Assembly: GCA_017530965.1 (NCBI GenBank)
Contig: JAFXLS010000075.1
Location: forward strand, 1 to 53,536
From: Fibrobacter sp.
GTDB taxonomy: Bacteria; Fibrobacterota; Fibrobacteria; Fibrobacterales; Fibrobacteraceae
Direction: 5' to 3'
Length of the DNA stretch: 53,536 nt
Shown: piece by piece, positions 25,318-33,516 of the stretch
Layout: each line of letters starts with the position of its first letter
Position numbering within the stretch: position 1 is the stretch's first letter
Notes under the pieces: model-generated
Databases searched by the model: none
Seen by the model: only the letters and a program-made list of their open reading frames with translations
Told to the model about the DNA's origin: nothing
Program-made: the position numbers and the translations under genes

Positions 25318-25353
25318 ATCGATTTCGCCCTACGGGCTTCACTCAGGATGACA
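25318..25353 (-). repeat. Dispersed hairpin repeat A, copy 4 (diverged)
   Basis: The left flank GTCATCCTGAG is kept and the central stem is GCCC-gta-GGGC; the right flank has decayed (GAAATCGATATAC). It lies 8 nt downstream of the barrel gene's stop. Confidence 0.65.
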
Positions 25354-25360
25354 CTGCGTG

Positions 25361-25942
25361 TCACTCTCTAATCGTAAAGCGCAGTTCGCCAAACGGGGTG
25401 CAGAAATCCAGATTCTCGAGGCCGTTTGTTTCGATGCCAGAGAACATGCGGTAGCCGCCACCGATAGAAATTTCAAGCATCTTGGTGATGCGGTAGTTAA
25501 AGTGGGCTGCCATGTCGGCGGTAAAGAAGTAGTCTTCGGATTCGAAAGCTTCGTCGTCGGGTTCCATCACGTAGAGGGCGCCTCCGCCAATCTGGATCGG
25601 GATAGAAATAGAGAAGTCATTGATGCGGACAGGGAAAAGTTCCACGAAACCGCCGACCGACATGTACTTAATCATCTGCTTTTCGGCAACGTTATAATTG
25701 CGCACATCGCTCAGTAGTCTAGACACCCACACGCCAGTGGAGAACAGGGGGTTAATGTCCAAACCGATGCGGAGGTTCGCGAAAATGGCGCCATCATCGG
25801 CAACGAGAACGTTGCCGCCGCTTACGCCGATGAAAGCCTTCAGCCCGTCATCAGTCTTTTCTTCTGGGGTGTATTTTACGCTCTGGAGTTCGGCGTTTGC
25901 AAAAGCCACCAGGGCCACCAAGAGAATGAGAATCTTTTTCAT
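25361..25942 (-). CDS. Small outer-membrane beta-barrel protein, unknown function
   Basis: The 193-residue product has a signal peptide (MKKILILLVALVAFANAE) and then a pattern of alternating beta-strands (AIFANLRIGLDINPLF, FSISIPIQIGGGALYV, MLEISIGGGYRMF) ending LRFTIRE. This fits an 8-strand OmpW/OmpA-like barrel, but I recognise no family. AAGGA lies 8 nt before the ATG at 25942; an upstream TTG is possible. A 23-nt perfect palindrome (25954-25976) lies just upstream, overlapping the T-run of the terminator of the next operon. Copy 4 of repeat A follows the gene. Confidence 0.65.
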   Translation of the reverse strand: MKKILILLVALVAFANAELQSVKYTPEEKTDDGLKAFIGVSGGNVLVADDGAIFANLRIGLDINPLFSTGVWVSRLLSDVRNYNVAEKQMIKYMSVGGFVELFPVRINDFSISIPIQIGGGALYVMEPDDEAFESEDYFFTADMAAHFNYRITKMLEISIGGGYRMFSGIETNGLENLDFCTPFGELRFTIRE

Positions 25943-25953
25943 AAGCAAAGTCC

Positions 25954-25976
25954 TTTTTTATACAATGTATAAAAAA
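25954..25976. promoter_or_regulatory. 23-nt perfect palindrome upstream of a barrel gene
   Basis: TTTTTTATACA-a-TGTATAAAAAA is symmetric over 11+1+11 bases. It overlaps the -10 region expected for the minus-strand barrel gene and the terminator T-run for the preceding operon. It could be an operator for a dimeric regulator or simply an A/T-rich terminator tail. Confidence 0.4.
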
Positions 25977-26008
25977 AAGCGGCAAATGGCTCTAGGCTGG
26001 ATTGCCGC
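25971..26008 (-). terminator. Intrinsic terminator of the porin-yihY operon
   Basis: On the minus strand GCGGCAAT and ATTTGCCGC pair (one bulged T) around a 13-nt loop, followed by eight T. Confidence 0.8.
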
Positions 26009-26061
26009 ATCGCATTGCTCTCGCAACAACATGTTTTAATTCAGAAAATTCGGAATACGAA

Positions 26062-27048
26062 TTACAGTCGATCCTTGGTCATGTTCAGGCCTTCGGCAGG
26101 GCTTCCTTCCCAGTTCCAGATGCGGTCCTTGGATTCGGGCCAGGTGCAAATCGTCCAAACCACGGAATTACCGCAGAGCACGATGGTCCAAATGCCGAAT
26201 ACCAAGAAAAGAATCAGCGGAATGAAGGCGAGCGAACCGTAGAAGATAGACATACGCGTCACCAGCATGGTCTGGATAAGCATCAGAATCTTCACGTAGA
26301 TGATAATGCAAATCCATGCAAGGATGGTGATGCCGATAGACGATACAAGCAGCTTCTTCTTGGTGTAGTTCTTGGGGTCCGGTCTTGCGGGGAGCGCATA
26401 CAGGGTCAAGAAGATAATCAAGAGAAATGCACCGTGGAAGGTCAAGTACCAGAACGCGTTGATAAGCCTCTTGAGAACTGACTGGTCAAAGTGCAGGCCA
26501 TCGACGACAATGACCGAAAGTGCATTTTGCATGTGGTTCACAAAACCGGCATACAGACCGATAATACCCGCGAAGATTAGCAACAGCGGGGTATAGATGC
26601 GGATCTGCTTGTGCAACGGACGAGAAACCTTGTTTTCCCATACCACGTTGAAATTCGATTCCAGACTGCCGAAAGCGAGAATGAACGTGATGAAAAGACC
26701 CATGGCGCCGATAAAGCCGAGTTTGCCGATAGGCACATGTTCGGCGTTCTGCACAATGGAAATGATGGGATCGATAGGCCAGTCCAAGTCCAGGAACGTG
26801 ACTAAGTGCGGTAGGTAGTCCGAGAAGAAGTTGCCGAATCCGACAGCAAGCGTAATCGAAGTCAACAAAATCAGGAGCGGCACTACGGCCAAGAACGTCG
26901 TGTAGGTGAGGGCTGCCGCACGGGTCAGTCCATGGAAGTACAGGAACGACTTGCCGGCGATGACAGCGACCTTCACTGGAGTGACGGAACGTTCGGCGAT
27001 GGCGTCGAACATCCGTTCCCAAGAGAATTCTTTAAACCAATTTGGCAT
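26062..27048 (-). CDS. YihY/BrkB-family inner-membrane protein
   Basis: The 328-residue protein has about six membrane helices and the family marks RAAALTYTTFLAVVPLLILL (first helix) and YGSLAFIPLILFLVFGIW (late helix pair). The family is widely conserved and has been linked to transport or envelope functions; the old 'ribonuclease BN' label is wrong. The ATG at 27048 is 12 nt past the stop of the upstream porin-like gene, so the two are probably one transcript ending at the 25971-26008 terminator. No Shine-Dalgarno is visible; an upstream TTG at 27057 is an alternative start. Function here is unknown. Confidence 0.88.
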   Translation of the reverse strand: MPNWFKEFSWERMFDAIAERSVTPVKVAVIAGKSFLYFHGLTRAAALTYTTFLAVVPLLILLTSITLAVGFGNFFSDYLPHLVTFLDLDWPIDPIISIVQNAEHVPIGKLGFIGAMGLFITFILAFGSLESNFNVVWENKVSRPLHKQIRIYTPLLLIFAGIIGLYAGFVNHMQNALSVIVVDGLHFDQSVLKRLINAFWYLTFHGAFLLIIFLTLYALPARPDPKNYTKKKLLVSSIGITILAWICIIIYVKILMLIQTMLVTRMSIFYGSLAFIPLILFLVFGIWTIVLCGNSVVWTICTWPESKDRIWNWEGSPAEGLNMTKDRL

Positions 27049-27060
27049 TACAATCAAAAA

Positions 27061-28119
27061 TTACTTGATGGTGCTGGTCAGGCGGAAGGCGAGACCCACA
27101 TCGCTCATTTCGTTTTCGCTGTAGACGCTGAACTGAATCTTGGACTTGCCAATGCTCTTGACGTAGGCAACGGTCCATGCCCAGTCGTCGTAGGTGCCCT
27201 TCGGAGCGCCATAAAGGTTGTCACGCTTGTTGATGTATTCCCATTCCACCATGAGGTGGCTCATGAGGGTGTTCATGAAGCTGCTTTTCGGAGCGAAGTC
27301 CAGGCCCAGGTAGAACGGCTGGTAGTAGATGCCCGGCTGGAAATACTTGGATTCGGGAGCGATGTAGTTTTCGGTGTTGGCATCCAGGTCGTCGTTCTGG
27401 GTGTAGATGCAGGCGTATTCACCGTAGGCACGGAGGAAAGAGATGAATTCGTAGCTGGCGTAGGCTGCCACGCGGTGGGTGATATAGGCGGTGTTCTGCA
27501 CCACGTCGATGAGGTTAGAACGGTAAGCCACCTTGACTTCCATCGGGAAGGTGAACTTCATGTCGTCTTCGATACGCACGTAACCCTGGTTTGCCTTGCC
27601 GTCCTTGGTGGCAACCATGGCGTTCAACTGGTTGAGACCATTTTTCCAGCCCAGTTCAAGAGCGTTGTGGCTGTAATCGCGCATCCACAGACCGCGCTTG
27701 GTCAAATCCTTGTCGACATAGGTACCGAAGTTGGTAGACTGGGACCAGTCGGTCTTCCAGCGACCGATTTTCAGGTTCAAGAGATTGTCTTCGTTGAGGG
27801 CCCACTTGTAGTTCACCCAGTAGAGGTCGGCCAAAATTTTATCGTAGTAGGTGGTCTTTCCATCGCCATCCTTGACCTTGTTGCCGAATTCCGGGGCGAA
27901 AATGCGGAGCATGATGGTTCCATCCAAGTTTTCGCTCTTGTACTGACCGCCGATGTTGGCACGAATCCAGCCGCTGCTGAAGTTGTTGTCTTCATCATTG
28001 ATGGATTTGGTGACTTGGGTCTGTACGTTGCCCTTGAGGGTCATATTGTCGGTGGCGTCGGCGGCAAATGCAGAAATGCTTATGGCGAGCGCGGCCGCTG
28101 CGATTTTACTGAACTTCAT
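27061..28119 (-). CDS. Porin-like outer-membrane beta-barrel protein
   Basis: The 352-residue product has a signal peptide (MKFSKIAAAALAISISAFAAD) and a long series of amphipathic strands rich in Tyr, Trp and Phe (YASYEFISFLRAYGEYACIY, FYLGLDFAPKSSF, WAWTVAYVKSIG). It ends VGLAFRLTSTIK. The segment resembles 14-18-strand porins, but I recognise no named family. AAGGAG lies 6 nt before the chosen ATG; an in-frame extension to 28155 lacks support. It is divergent from the OmpA-domain gene at 28204 and followed by yihY. Confidence 0.7.
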   Translation of the reverse strand: MKFSKIAAAALAISISAFAADATDNMTLKGNVQTQVTKSINDEDNNFSSGWIRANIGGQYKSENLDGTIMLRIFAPEFGNKVKDGDGKTTYYDKILADLYWVNYKWALNEDNLLNLKIGRWKTDWSQSTNFGTYVDKDLTKRGLWMRDYSHNALELGWKNGLNQLNAMVATKDGKANQGYVRIEDDMKFTFPMEVKVAYRSNLIDVVQNTAYITHRVAAYASYEFISFLRAYGEYACIYTQNDDLDANTENYIAPESKYFQPGIYYQPFYLGLDFAPKSSFMNTLMSHLMVEWEYINKRDNLYGAPKGTYDDWAWTVAYVKSIGKSKIQFSVYSENEMSDVGLAFRLTSTIK

Positions 28120-28140
28120 GATTACTCCTTGGAGGATTTT

Positions 28141-28169
28141 TTGATTCGTGTCCAAATTTAGAATATTTT
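28141..28169 (+). promoter_or_regulatory. Probable promoter of the OmpA-domain gene
   Basis: TTGATT (28141-28146) and TATTTT (28164-28169) are 17 nt apart, upstream of the GTG start at 28204. Confidence 0.5.
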
Positions 28170-28203
28170 TTCTAACTTTGCCTCGTTTTTTAAGGAGTGT
28201 TCC

Positions 28204-28938
28204 GTGAAAGTGTTTCGTTTCGGTTATTTGCCCGTTTTGGGGGTTGTTTTTATTACAAATTTGGTGGTGGCTCCCGTTTTTGCCCGAGATTTACTTCCGA
28301 ACAAGACCCACGCCGTGCTGACCGTGACTTATACCAACAACGACGATGTTCCCCAAGGGCATAAGAAACTGACTTTTGTAGGACAGAACGATCCCCAGAA
28401 AAAGCTGACCGTGACTACGGATGCAGAAGGCGAGGTAACATTCCATATTCCTCGAGAAGAGACCTACACGATTCTTTGCGAGAGTGTGACAGGGCCTTTT
28501 GAGTGTGGTACAACGCCTTACGTTTCGCCTACGGCTAGCACGGGCGGTATTACGGTCGTGTTCGATGATACCCGTGTAGAATTGAAAGGGGTGAATTTTA
28601 AGGCCGGAAGCGCTGAACTGGAGCCGGAATCCATTGAAATATTGGATGCGGCCGTGGCCGGAATCAAGAAAAATCCCCAGGCCCGTATCGAAATCCAGGG
28701 CCATACAAGTTCCGAAGGTGATGACCAGTTCAACCAGACTCTTTCGGAACAGCGCGCCTATACCGTATTCCTTTACATGGTCGACAAGGGAATTGACCGT
28801 GGCCGTCTTTCGGCAAGCGGTTATGGGTCCAGCCAGCCTAAGGCGAGCAACAGTACCGAGGCGGGTCGCAAAAAGAACCGCCGTATCGAGCTTCGCGTGT
28901 TAAACGAAGACGAAGTTCCGGTAGAGTATACCAACTAA
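28204..28938 (+). CDS. OmpA-domain envelope protein
   Basis: The 244-residue protein starts with GTG (AAGGAG 6 nt upstream) and a signal peptide ending near VFARD. Residues 30-110 form a beta-rich domain with TTDAEGEVTFHIPREETYTI, probably Ig/CNA-B-like. Residues about 125-235 are an OmpA C-terminal peptidoglycan-binding domain: FKAGSAELEPESIEIL, IEIQGHTSSEGDDQFNQTLSEQRA and NRRIELRVL include the Asp/Arg contacts to diaminopimelate. No beta-barrel is present, so it is periplasmic or lipid-free wall-anchored. Its TAA overlaps the opposing TAG of cvfB. Confidence 0.85.
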   Translation: MKVFRFGYLPVLGVVFITNLVVAPVFARDLLPNKTHAVLTVTYTNNDDVPQGHKKLTFVGQNDPQKKLTVTTDAEGEVTFHIPREETYTILCESVTGPFECGTTPYVSPTASTGGITVVFDDTRVELKGVNFKAGSAELEPESIEILDAAVAGIKKNPQARIEIQGHTSSEGDDQFNQTLSEQRAYTVFLYMVDKGIDRGRLSASGYGSSQPKASNSTEAGRKKNRRIELRVLNEDEVPVEYTN

Positions 28939-29768
28939 TTTTTACGGAATCCCTCGTCAGAAAGGACGATCTTTCCTTCGCGGAAGAGCGTACCCAGAAT
29001 CTTCTTGAAAGTCTTCTTGGACATGCCGAATTCACGGCGGATTTCTTCGGGATCGCTGTGGTCGCCGTAGGGCAGGAATCCGCCCGCTTCTTCGAGCTTT
29101 TGCATAATAGCGGCGGGGCTTTCGCTCTTCATGATACCCTTGTAGCCTACGGGAGTAAGGTTTAGGGTGATTTTCCCGTCTTCAGTGAAACGTTGTATGT
29201 AACCGGCCATGGTGTCGCCGATATAGATGCGGGGCGTGGCGGACGTAACCATAAGGCGGCCCGTGTACCTGTAGTCTACCAGGAAGTCGATGTGGTCGCG
29301 GGTGACTTCGTAGGCGGCGAGCTGCACCTTTTGACCCAAGTGGAGTTCCGATGTGTCGGGATCCAAGAAACTCTTGATTTTTTCGGTGGCCACAATGCGG
29401 TTGCTCTTGTCGTCTTCGAGAATGTACACGACGCAGCGGTCACCGCGTCTGAGTTCACCCAGTTGTTGCTTGTAGGGGAGGAACAGGTCCTTGTTCAGAC
29501 CCCAATCCAGGAATGCGCCAATGCGGTTGACGTCCTTGACTTCGAGAACCGCAAATTCACCGACGGTAGCGTAGGGCTTGTCGAGAGTGGCGATGGGGCG
29601 GTCCTCGGAATCCATGTAGACAAATACGTCTAAAACTTCGCCTTCGCTCAAGGTAAATTCTTCTTTCTTACCGGGGAGTAGCACGCGCCCGCCGGTTTCC
29701 AGTTCCAGGTAATAGCCCTGGGGCATGATTTCTTCTACCCGGGCGCGGTTGTATTTGCCTAATTCCAT
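28935..29768 (-). CDS. cvfB: CvfB/YitL-like S1 RNA-binding protein
   Basis: The 277-residue protein has tandem S1-like OB domains (first about residues 5-65, second about 68-140 with the GAFLDWGLNKDLFLPYKQ signature, third about 145-215 with DTMAGYIQRF) and a C-terminal winged helix (EEIRREFGMSKKTFKKIL). CvfB proteins bind RNA and affect virulence gene expression in Staphylococcus; the role here is unknown. AAGG lies 6 nt before the ATG at 29768; an upstream in-frame ATG at 29786 precedes that Shine-Dalgarno and is rejected. The gene ends on a shared stop with the convergent OmpA gene. Confidence 0.9.
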   Translation of the reverse strand: MELGKYNRARVEEIMPQGYYLELETGGRVLLPGKKEEFTLSEGEVLDVFVYMDSEDRPIATLDKPYATVGEFAVLEVKDVNRIGAFLDWGLNKDLFLPYKQQLGELRRGDRCVVYILEDDKSNRIVATEKIKSFLDPDTSELHLGQKVQLAAYEVTRDHIDFLVDYRYTGRLMVTSATPRIYIGDTMAGYIQRFTEDGKITLNLTPVGYKGIMKSESPAAIMQKLEEAGGFLPYGDHSDPEEIRREFGMSKKTFKKILGTLFREGKIVLSDEGFRKN

Positions 29769-29895
29769 AAGGGACCTTCCGTTCAAGTGATTTAGTCAAA
29801 AAATAGAAAAAGTGCGGGAGTGTAGATGCAAATTTGAACTGTTTTTCCGGATTTGGCGTGTAATATAGAGAACCCTCATTAAAAAAGGATTAACC

Positions 29896-30582
29896 ATGAA
29901 GTCAAATCTCCCTGAACAGATGCCCCGTGAAAAAATTGAGAAAATGGGGGCTTCCGCCCTTTCTAACGAAGAATTGCTTGCCTTGATTCTTGGTAGCGGA
30001 AACCAGGACTGCAATGTGTTCGAGTTGTCTCGCCATTTGGCAGACTTTCTTGCAAACCAAACCAAGGTGCCCTCCCTTAGCAAAATCCGGGAAATTCGGG
30101 GCTTGGGCAAGGTAAAGGCTGCCCAGGTACTTGCCTGCTTGGAACTTTCGGGACGCTATATCCTGAGCGCCAGATCAAAACCGATCATGTCACCAGATGA
30201 CCTCATGTCGAGACTTTCGTTTTTGAAATTCGAGGAGCAGGAGCATCTGGTGGTGGTGACCCTGAATTCGGTCAATTGCGTTATCCGGGTTCATGAAATC
30301 ACTACGGGGCTTGTCAACAAGACTCCTGTGCACCCCCGCGAAGCCTTTGCCAAGGCTATTGAAGATCGTGCCGTAGCGGTGGTTTTCGCCCATAATCACC
30401 CTTCAGGTTCCCCGGAACCCAGTATGGAAGATATGGCCATAACCCGAGTTCTCTGTGCATCGGGGCGTATTTTGCAAATACCCGTATTGGACCACATTGT
30501 GGTGGGGAAAGGCGGATATACCAGTATTTGCAGGATGAAACCGGAAATGTTCGAACGGACCTTCGAAACGGACTTGGGATAA
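29896..30582 (+). CDS. radC: RadC/JAB-domain protein
   Basis: The 228-residue protein has an N-terminal helix-hairpin-helix region (LSKIREIRGLGKVKAAQVLA) and a C-terminal MPN+/JAB metalloprotease-like domain with VFAHNHPSGSPEPSMEDMAITR, the H-x-H-P-S-G-x10-D zinc motif. The original link to DNA repair was withdrawn; the family function is unresolved. Length is normal. AAGGA lies before the ATG. It is divergent from cvfB and monocistronic. Confidence 0.95.
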   Translation: MKSNLPEQMPREKIEKMGASALSNEELLALILGSGNQDCNVFELSRHLADFLANQTKVPSLSKIREIRGLGKVKAAQVLACLELSGRYILSARSKPIMSPDDLMSRLSFLKFEEQEHLVVVTLNSVNCVIRVHEITTGLVNKTPVHPREAFAKAIEDRAVAVVFAHNHPSGSPEPSMEDMAITRVLCASGRILQIPVLDHIVVGKGGYTSICRMKPEMFERTFETDLG

Positions 30583-30637
30583 ATTTGTTGCGAAAATTTT
30601 ACAGTCTGTTTGTTGTGTGATTTTCATTAAATAGGTA

Positions 30638-30667
30638 AAAAAAAGAGCATTTTTTTGTTGCTTTTTT
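30638..30667 (+). terminator. Possible terminator after radC
   Basis: An A-run, AAAAGAGCA, pairs with TGCTTTTTT (one G-U pair) over a T-rich loop. The stem is weak and A/T-rich. Confidence 0.4.
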
Positions 30668-30741
30668 GAGTAATAAGTTATATTTACAATAGTTAAATCG
30701 GGTAGCCTTGTTTGGTAGGCCGCCCACTATAAGGAGATGCT

Positions 30742-33363
30742 ATGAATAAGGTAGCTATGGGTTTTGCCCTCGCTTTGGCAGCTTCTGCCTTTGCAGGACA
30801 TCCCCAGACAATCAACAAGGAAGGCTTTGTTGGCGTGAATAAGACCCAGGCCGCACAATCCCTTGGACATTCCAAGCTTGTGTTTACCCTTTTGGGCGAT
30901 GCAACCTTCGGCAATGATATGTTTCCGAATAATGAAGCCGGTACAGCAATTCACGAGGAAACTTACAATGCAGAAGGAAATCTTCTTAGCAATAAGAATG
31001 CTCCGGTAGCGGACTTTGTGGGCGGAAGTGCCTATATCGGCTTTGCCATCGGCATTTGGCATTATTTTGACTTGGGCGTGACCATGCCGGTCTATTATGA
31101 TCAGTTCAATGCTGAGGATGTGGGTGGCCAGGGTGCCATTCCCAATACCAAGGTTGGCTATGTGGGTAACCTCAAGGTAGATATGAAGGCTCGTTTCCCG
31201 CTGCCTGAAGATCAGATGTTCGATATTGCCGTGTTCGGTGGTGTGACTGCCGGTACTGCCAATACCGAAAAGCAGGGTCTCTGGATTCGTGAACCTGAAT
31301 ACATCAACAAGAAGAATGCTATTGCATACCCCTTCGGACACAAGATCACCACGGTTAAGGGCGGTCTCGCTGTAACGATGGATGCAAGCAAGCTTGATGG
31401 TGGTGACGGCTTCCCGTTCCTGTTGCACTTGAACGGTGGTTACCGTTATACGACAAATGCGGACTATTTGTCTCTCCCGTTCATGAGTGCTGCTGCAGAA
31501 GTCTACTTTATGGATTTCATGTCGGTTTTCGTGGAATACTACTGGGATATCCAGATGGATGACTACGAATACTGCATTGAAGGCGCAGAATGTCAAACGA
31601 ATCGAGATGGCAAGCTTGACATGAAGCAGCTGACCGGTGCCTTGGTGTTCCACCTGCCGGTGGGCGTAGACCTCCACATGGGTGCTTCTTACTACCTGGG
31701 TGGCGACAAGTTTGTGGCGGCCAAGGCTCTTGAAACTAGCGAACGTCCGGGTGGTGTCGAAGTACGTAACATTCGCGTGAACCCGGAATACACCGTTTAC
31801 GGCGGTATCACCTGGAGTGGCTACCTGCTTGCTCAGGACCGCGATGGCGATGGCGTTACGGATGACGAAGACAAGTGCCCGGATGATGTGGGCCACCGTC
31901 TGAACCAGGGTTGCCCGTTGGGTAATCCGGACGCTGACGAAGACGGCGTTTGTGATTCCTGGGTTGCAGAAAAGGGCTTTGAATCTGAATTTATTGAAGT
32001 TTGCGAAGGCGTAGACCAGTGCCCGAACGAAGCTGGCGAAGGCGACGATGGTTGCCCGCTTGACAATCCGGATGCAGATGGTGACGGCGTTTGCGATGCT
32101 TGGGTGTCTCAGAAGAAGATGACCAAGAAGTTCGCCAACGTTTGCGAAGGCATTGACGATTGCCCGGCTCAGGCTGGTTCTCCGGCATTCAACGGTTGCC
32201 CGACCAAGCAGCCGGACCCGGATGGTGACGGTCTCTGCTCTCCGTGGGTGACTGACGAAGGAGCCATGAACGAATTCGCTGACATCTGTAAGGGTTACGA
32301 TATGTGCCCGGGTGAAGCTGGTTCTGCTGCCAATAAGGGTTGCGCATGGGATGATCCGGATGCCGATAACGACGGCCTCTGCGACCCGTGGGTGACCGAA
32401 AAGAAGATGGGCTTCTACTTCGAAAAGGCTGCTGAAGACGAAAATATGGCCAAGGAATGGTTCATCGACAAGTCTTGTAAGGGTATTGACAAGTGCCCGA
32501 CCGAACTTGGTCCTGCAACCAATGAAGGCTGCCCGCTCGGCAACCCGGATACCGACAAGGATGGCCTCTGCGATCCGTGGGTAACCGAAAAGAATATGCT
32601 CGATCAGTATGATGGTATCTGCTCTGGTGTTGACAAGTGCCCGACCGAAGCCGGTGAAGCATTTGCTCAGGGCTGCCCGATGGAAAGCCCGGACCCGGAT
32701 GGTGACTCCCTCTGCTCTCCGTGGGTGACCAAGCAGAAGATGCTTGACCAGTTCAAGGATATGTGCCGCGGCTATGACCGTTGCGAACTTGAAGCCGGTC
32801 CTGAATGGAATAAGGGTTGTCCGATTGATGACGATCCGGACCCGGATAAGGATGGCGTCTGCTCTGAATGGGTTGCTACCAAGAAGCTCCAGAAGGAATT
32901 CGAAAGCGTTTGTACCGGTATCGACCGCTGCCCGGATGAACCGGGTGACGACGGCCATGGCTGCCCGAAGAAGGCTGTCGAAAAGCTCGATGGCGTGACC
33001 TTCAAGAGCGGCAAGGCTACCTTGGAATCCAACGCTAAGAAGATCCTCCAGAACGTGGCTAAGAAGCTCGTGAACGAAGACAGCTACAAGGATCTGAAGA
33101 TTGTGATCCAGGGGCACACCGACAACGTGGGTAAGGAAAAGACCAACCAGAAGCTTTCTGAAAACCGCGCTAAGGAAGTGATGAAGACCCTCACCAAGGC
33201 TGGCGTGAAGAAGGATCGTATCAAGGCTATCGGTATGGGCTCTAGCTGCCCGATCGACGACAACAGCACTGCCGAAGGCCGCGAAATGAACCGCCGTATC
33301 GAAATGCACTTCGTGACGCCGGATAACGACGGTACCCAGTGCGAAAGCAACCTGGTGCAGTAA
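30742..33363 (+). CDS. OmpA-family protein with thrombospondin type 3 repeats
   Basis: A large outer-membrane protein of 873 residues: signal peptide (ends near ASAFAG), an N-terminal beta-barrel-like domain (about 20-360), an acidic calcium-binding-type array (about 364-748) and a C-terminal OmpA peptidoglycan-binding domain (about 752-865, IQGHTDNVGKEKTNQKLSENRA). The array opens with DRDGDGVTDDEDKCP and then has seven copies of D-x-D-x-D-G/S-x-C-x-x-WV, each followed by a ~20-residue helix and a C-x-G-x-D-x-C-P-x-E-x-G motif. TSP3 repeats bind Ca2+ and are rigid. An AAGGAG precedes the ATG. The long leader (from about 30690) contains a small hairpin. Expected to be abundant and structural; adhesion to plant cell wall is a guess. 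Confidence 0.9.
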   Translation: MNKVAMGFALALAASAFAGHPQTINKEGFVGVNKTQAAQSLGHSKLVFTLLGDATFGNDMFPNNEAGTAIHEETYNAEGNLLSNKNAPVADFVGGSAYIGFAIGIWHYFDLGVTMPVYYDQFNAEDVGGQGAIPNTKVGYVGNLKVDMKARFPLPEDQMFDIAVFGGVTAGTANTEKQGLWIREPEYINKKNAIAYPFGHKITTVKGGLAVTMDASKLDGGDGFPFLLHLNGGYRYTTNADYLSLPFMSAAAEVYFMDFMSVFVEYYWDIQMDDYEYCIEGAECQTNRDGKLDMKQLTGALVFHLPVGVDLHMGASYYLGGDKFVAAKALETSERPGGVEVRNIRVNPEYTVYGGITWSGYLLAQDRDGDGVTDDEDKCPDDVGHRLNQGCPLGNPDADEDGVCDSWVAEKGFESEFIEVCEGVDQCPNEAGEGDDGCPLDNPDADGDGVCDAWVSQKKMTKKFANVCEGIDDCPAQAGSPAFNGCPTKQPDPDGDGLCSPWVTDEGAMNEFADICKGYDMCPGEAGSAANKGCAWDDPDADNDGLCDPWVTEKKMGFYFEKAAEDENMAKEWFIDKSCKGIDKCPTELGPATNEGCPLGNPDTDKDGLCDPWVTEKNMLDQYDGICSGVDKCPTEAGEAFAQGCPMESPDPDGDSLCSPWVTKQKMLDQFKDMCRGYDRCELEAGPEWNKGCPIDDDPDPDKDGVCSEWVATKKLQKEFESVCTGIDRCPDEPGDDGHGCPKKAVEKLDGVTFKSGKATLESNAKKILQNVAKKLVNEDSYKDLKIVIQGHTDNVGKEKTNQKLSENRAKEVMKTLTKAGVKKDRIKAIGMGSSCPIDDNSTAEGREMNRRIEMHFVTPDNDGTQCESNLVQ
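31830..32950 (+). repeat. Coding repeats of the TSP3 array
   Basis: Seven related units of about 120-190 nt encode D-x-D-x-D-G-x-C-x-x-W-V, a helical spacer and C-x-G-x-D-x-C-P. Similarity is clear at the protein level and only partial at the DNA level. Confidence 0.8.
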
Positions 33364-33386
33364 TCAGTCTGTAAAACATTGAAAGA

Positions 33387-33417
33387 ATCCCCGACCCGAT
33401 AGGGCCGGGGATTTTTT
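33387..33417 (+). terminator. Intrinsic terminator of the TSP3/OmpA gene
   Basis: ATCCCCG-a-CCC pairs with GGG-c-CGGGGAT around a GATA loop, followed by six T. Confidence 0.9.
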
Positions 33418-33516
33418 GTTGTGCAGTTTTGGTAATAATGAAAAATGAAATTTTTTAGGACTATTTCAGATTTGTTTTATTAGATTAATTTTTACGAGGG
33501 AGCGTTAAGGTTTATC

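Noticed and set aside
30727..33309. 860-codon open frame on the minus strand, opposite the TSP3/OmpA gene
   Set aside because: It is a mirror of the strong codon bias of the real gene; its translation has no signal peptide or domain, and the plus strand holds clear OmpA and TSP3 motifs.
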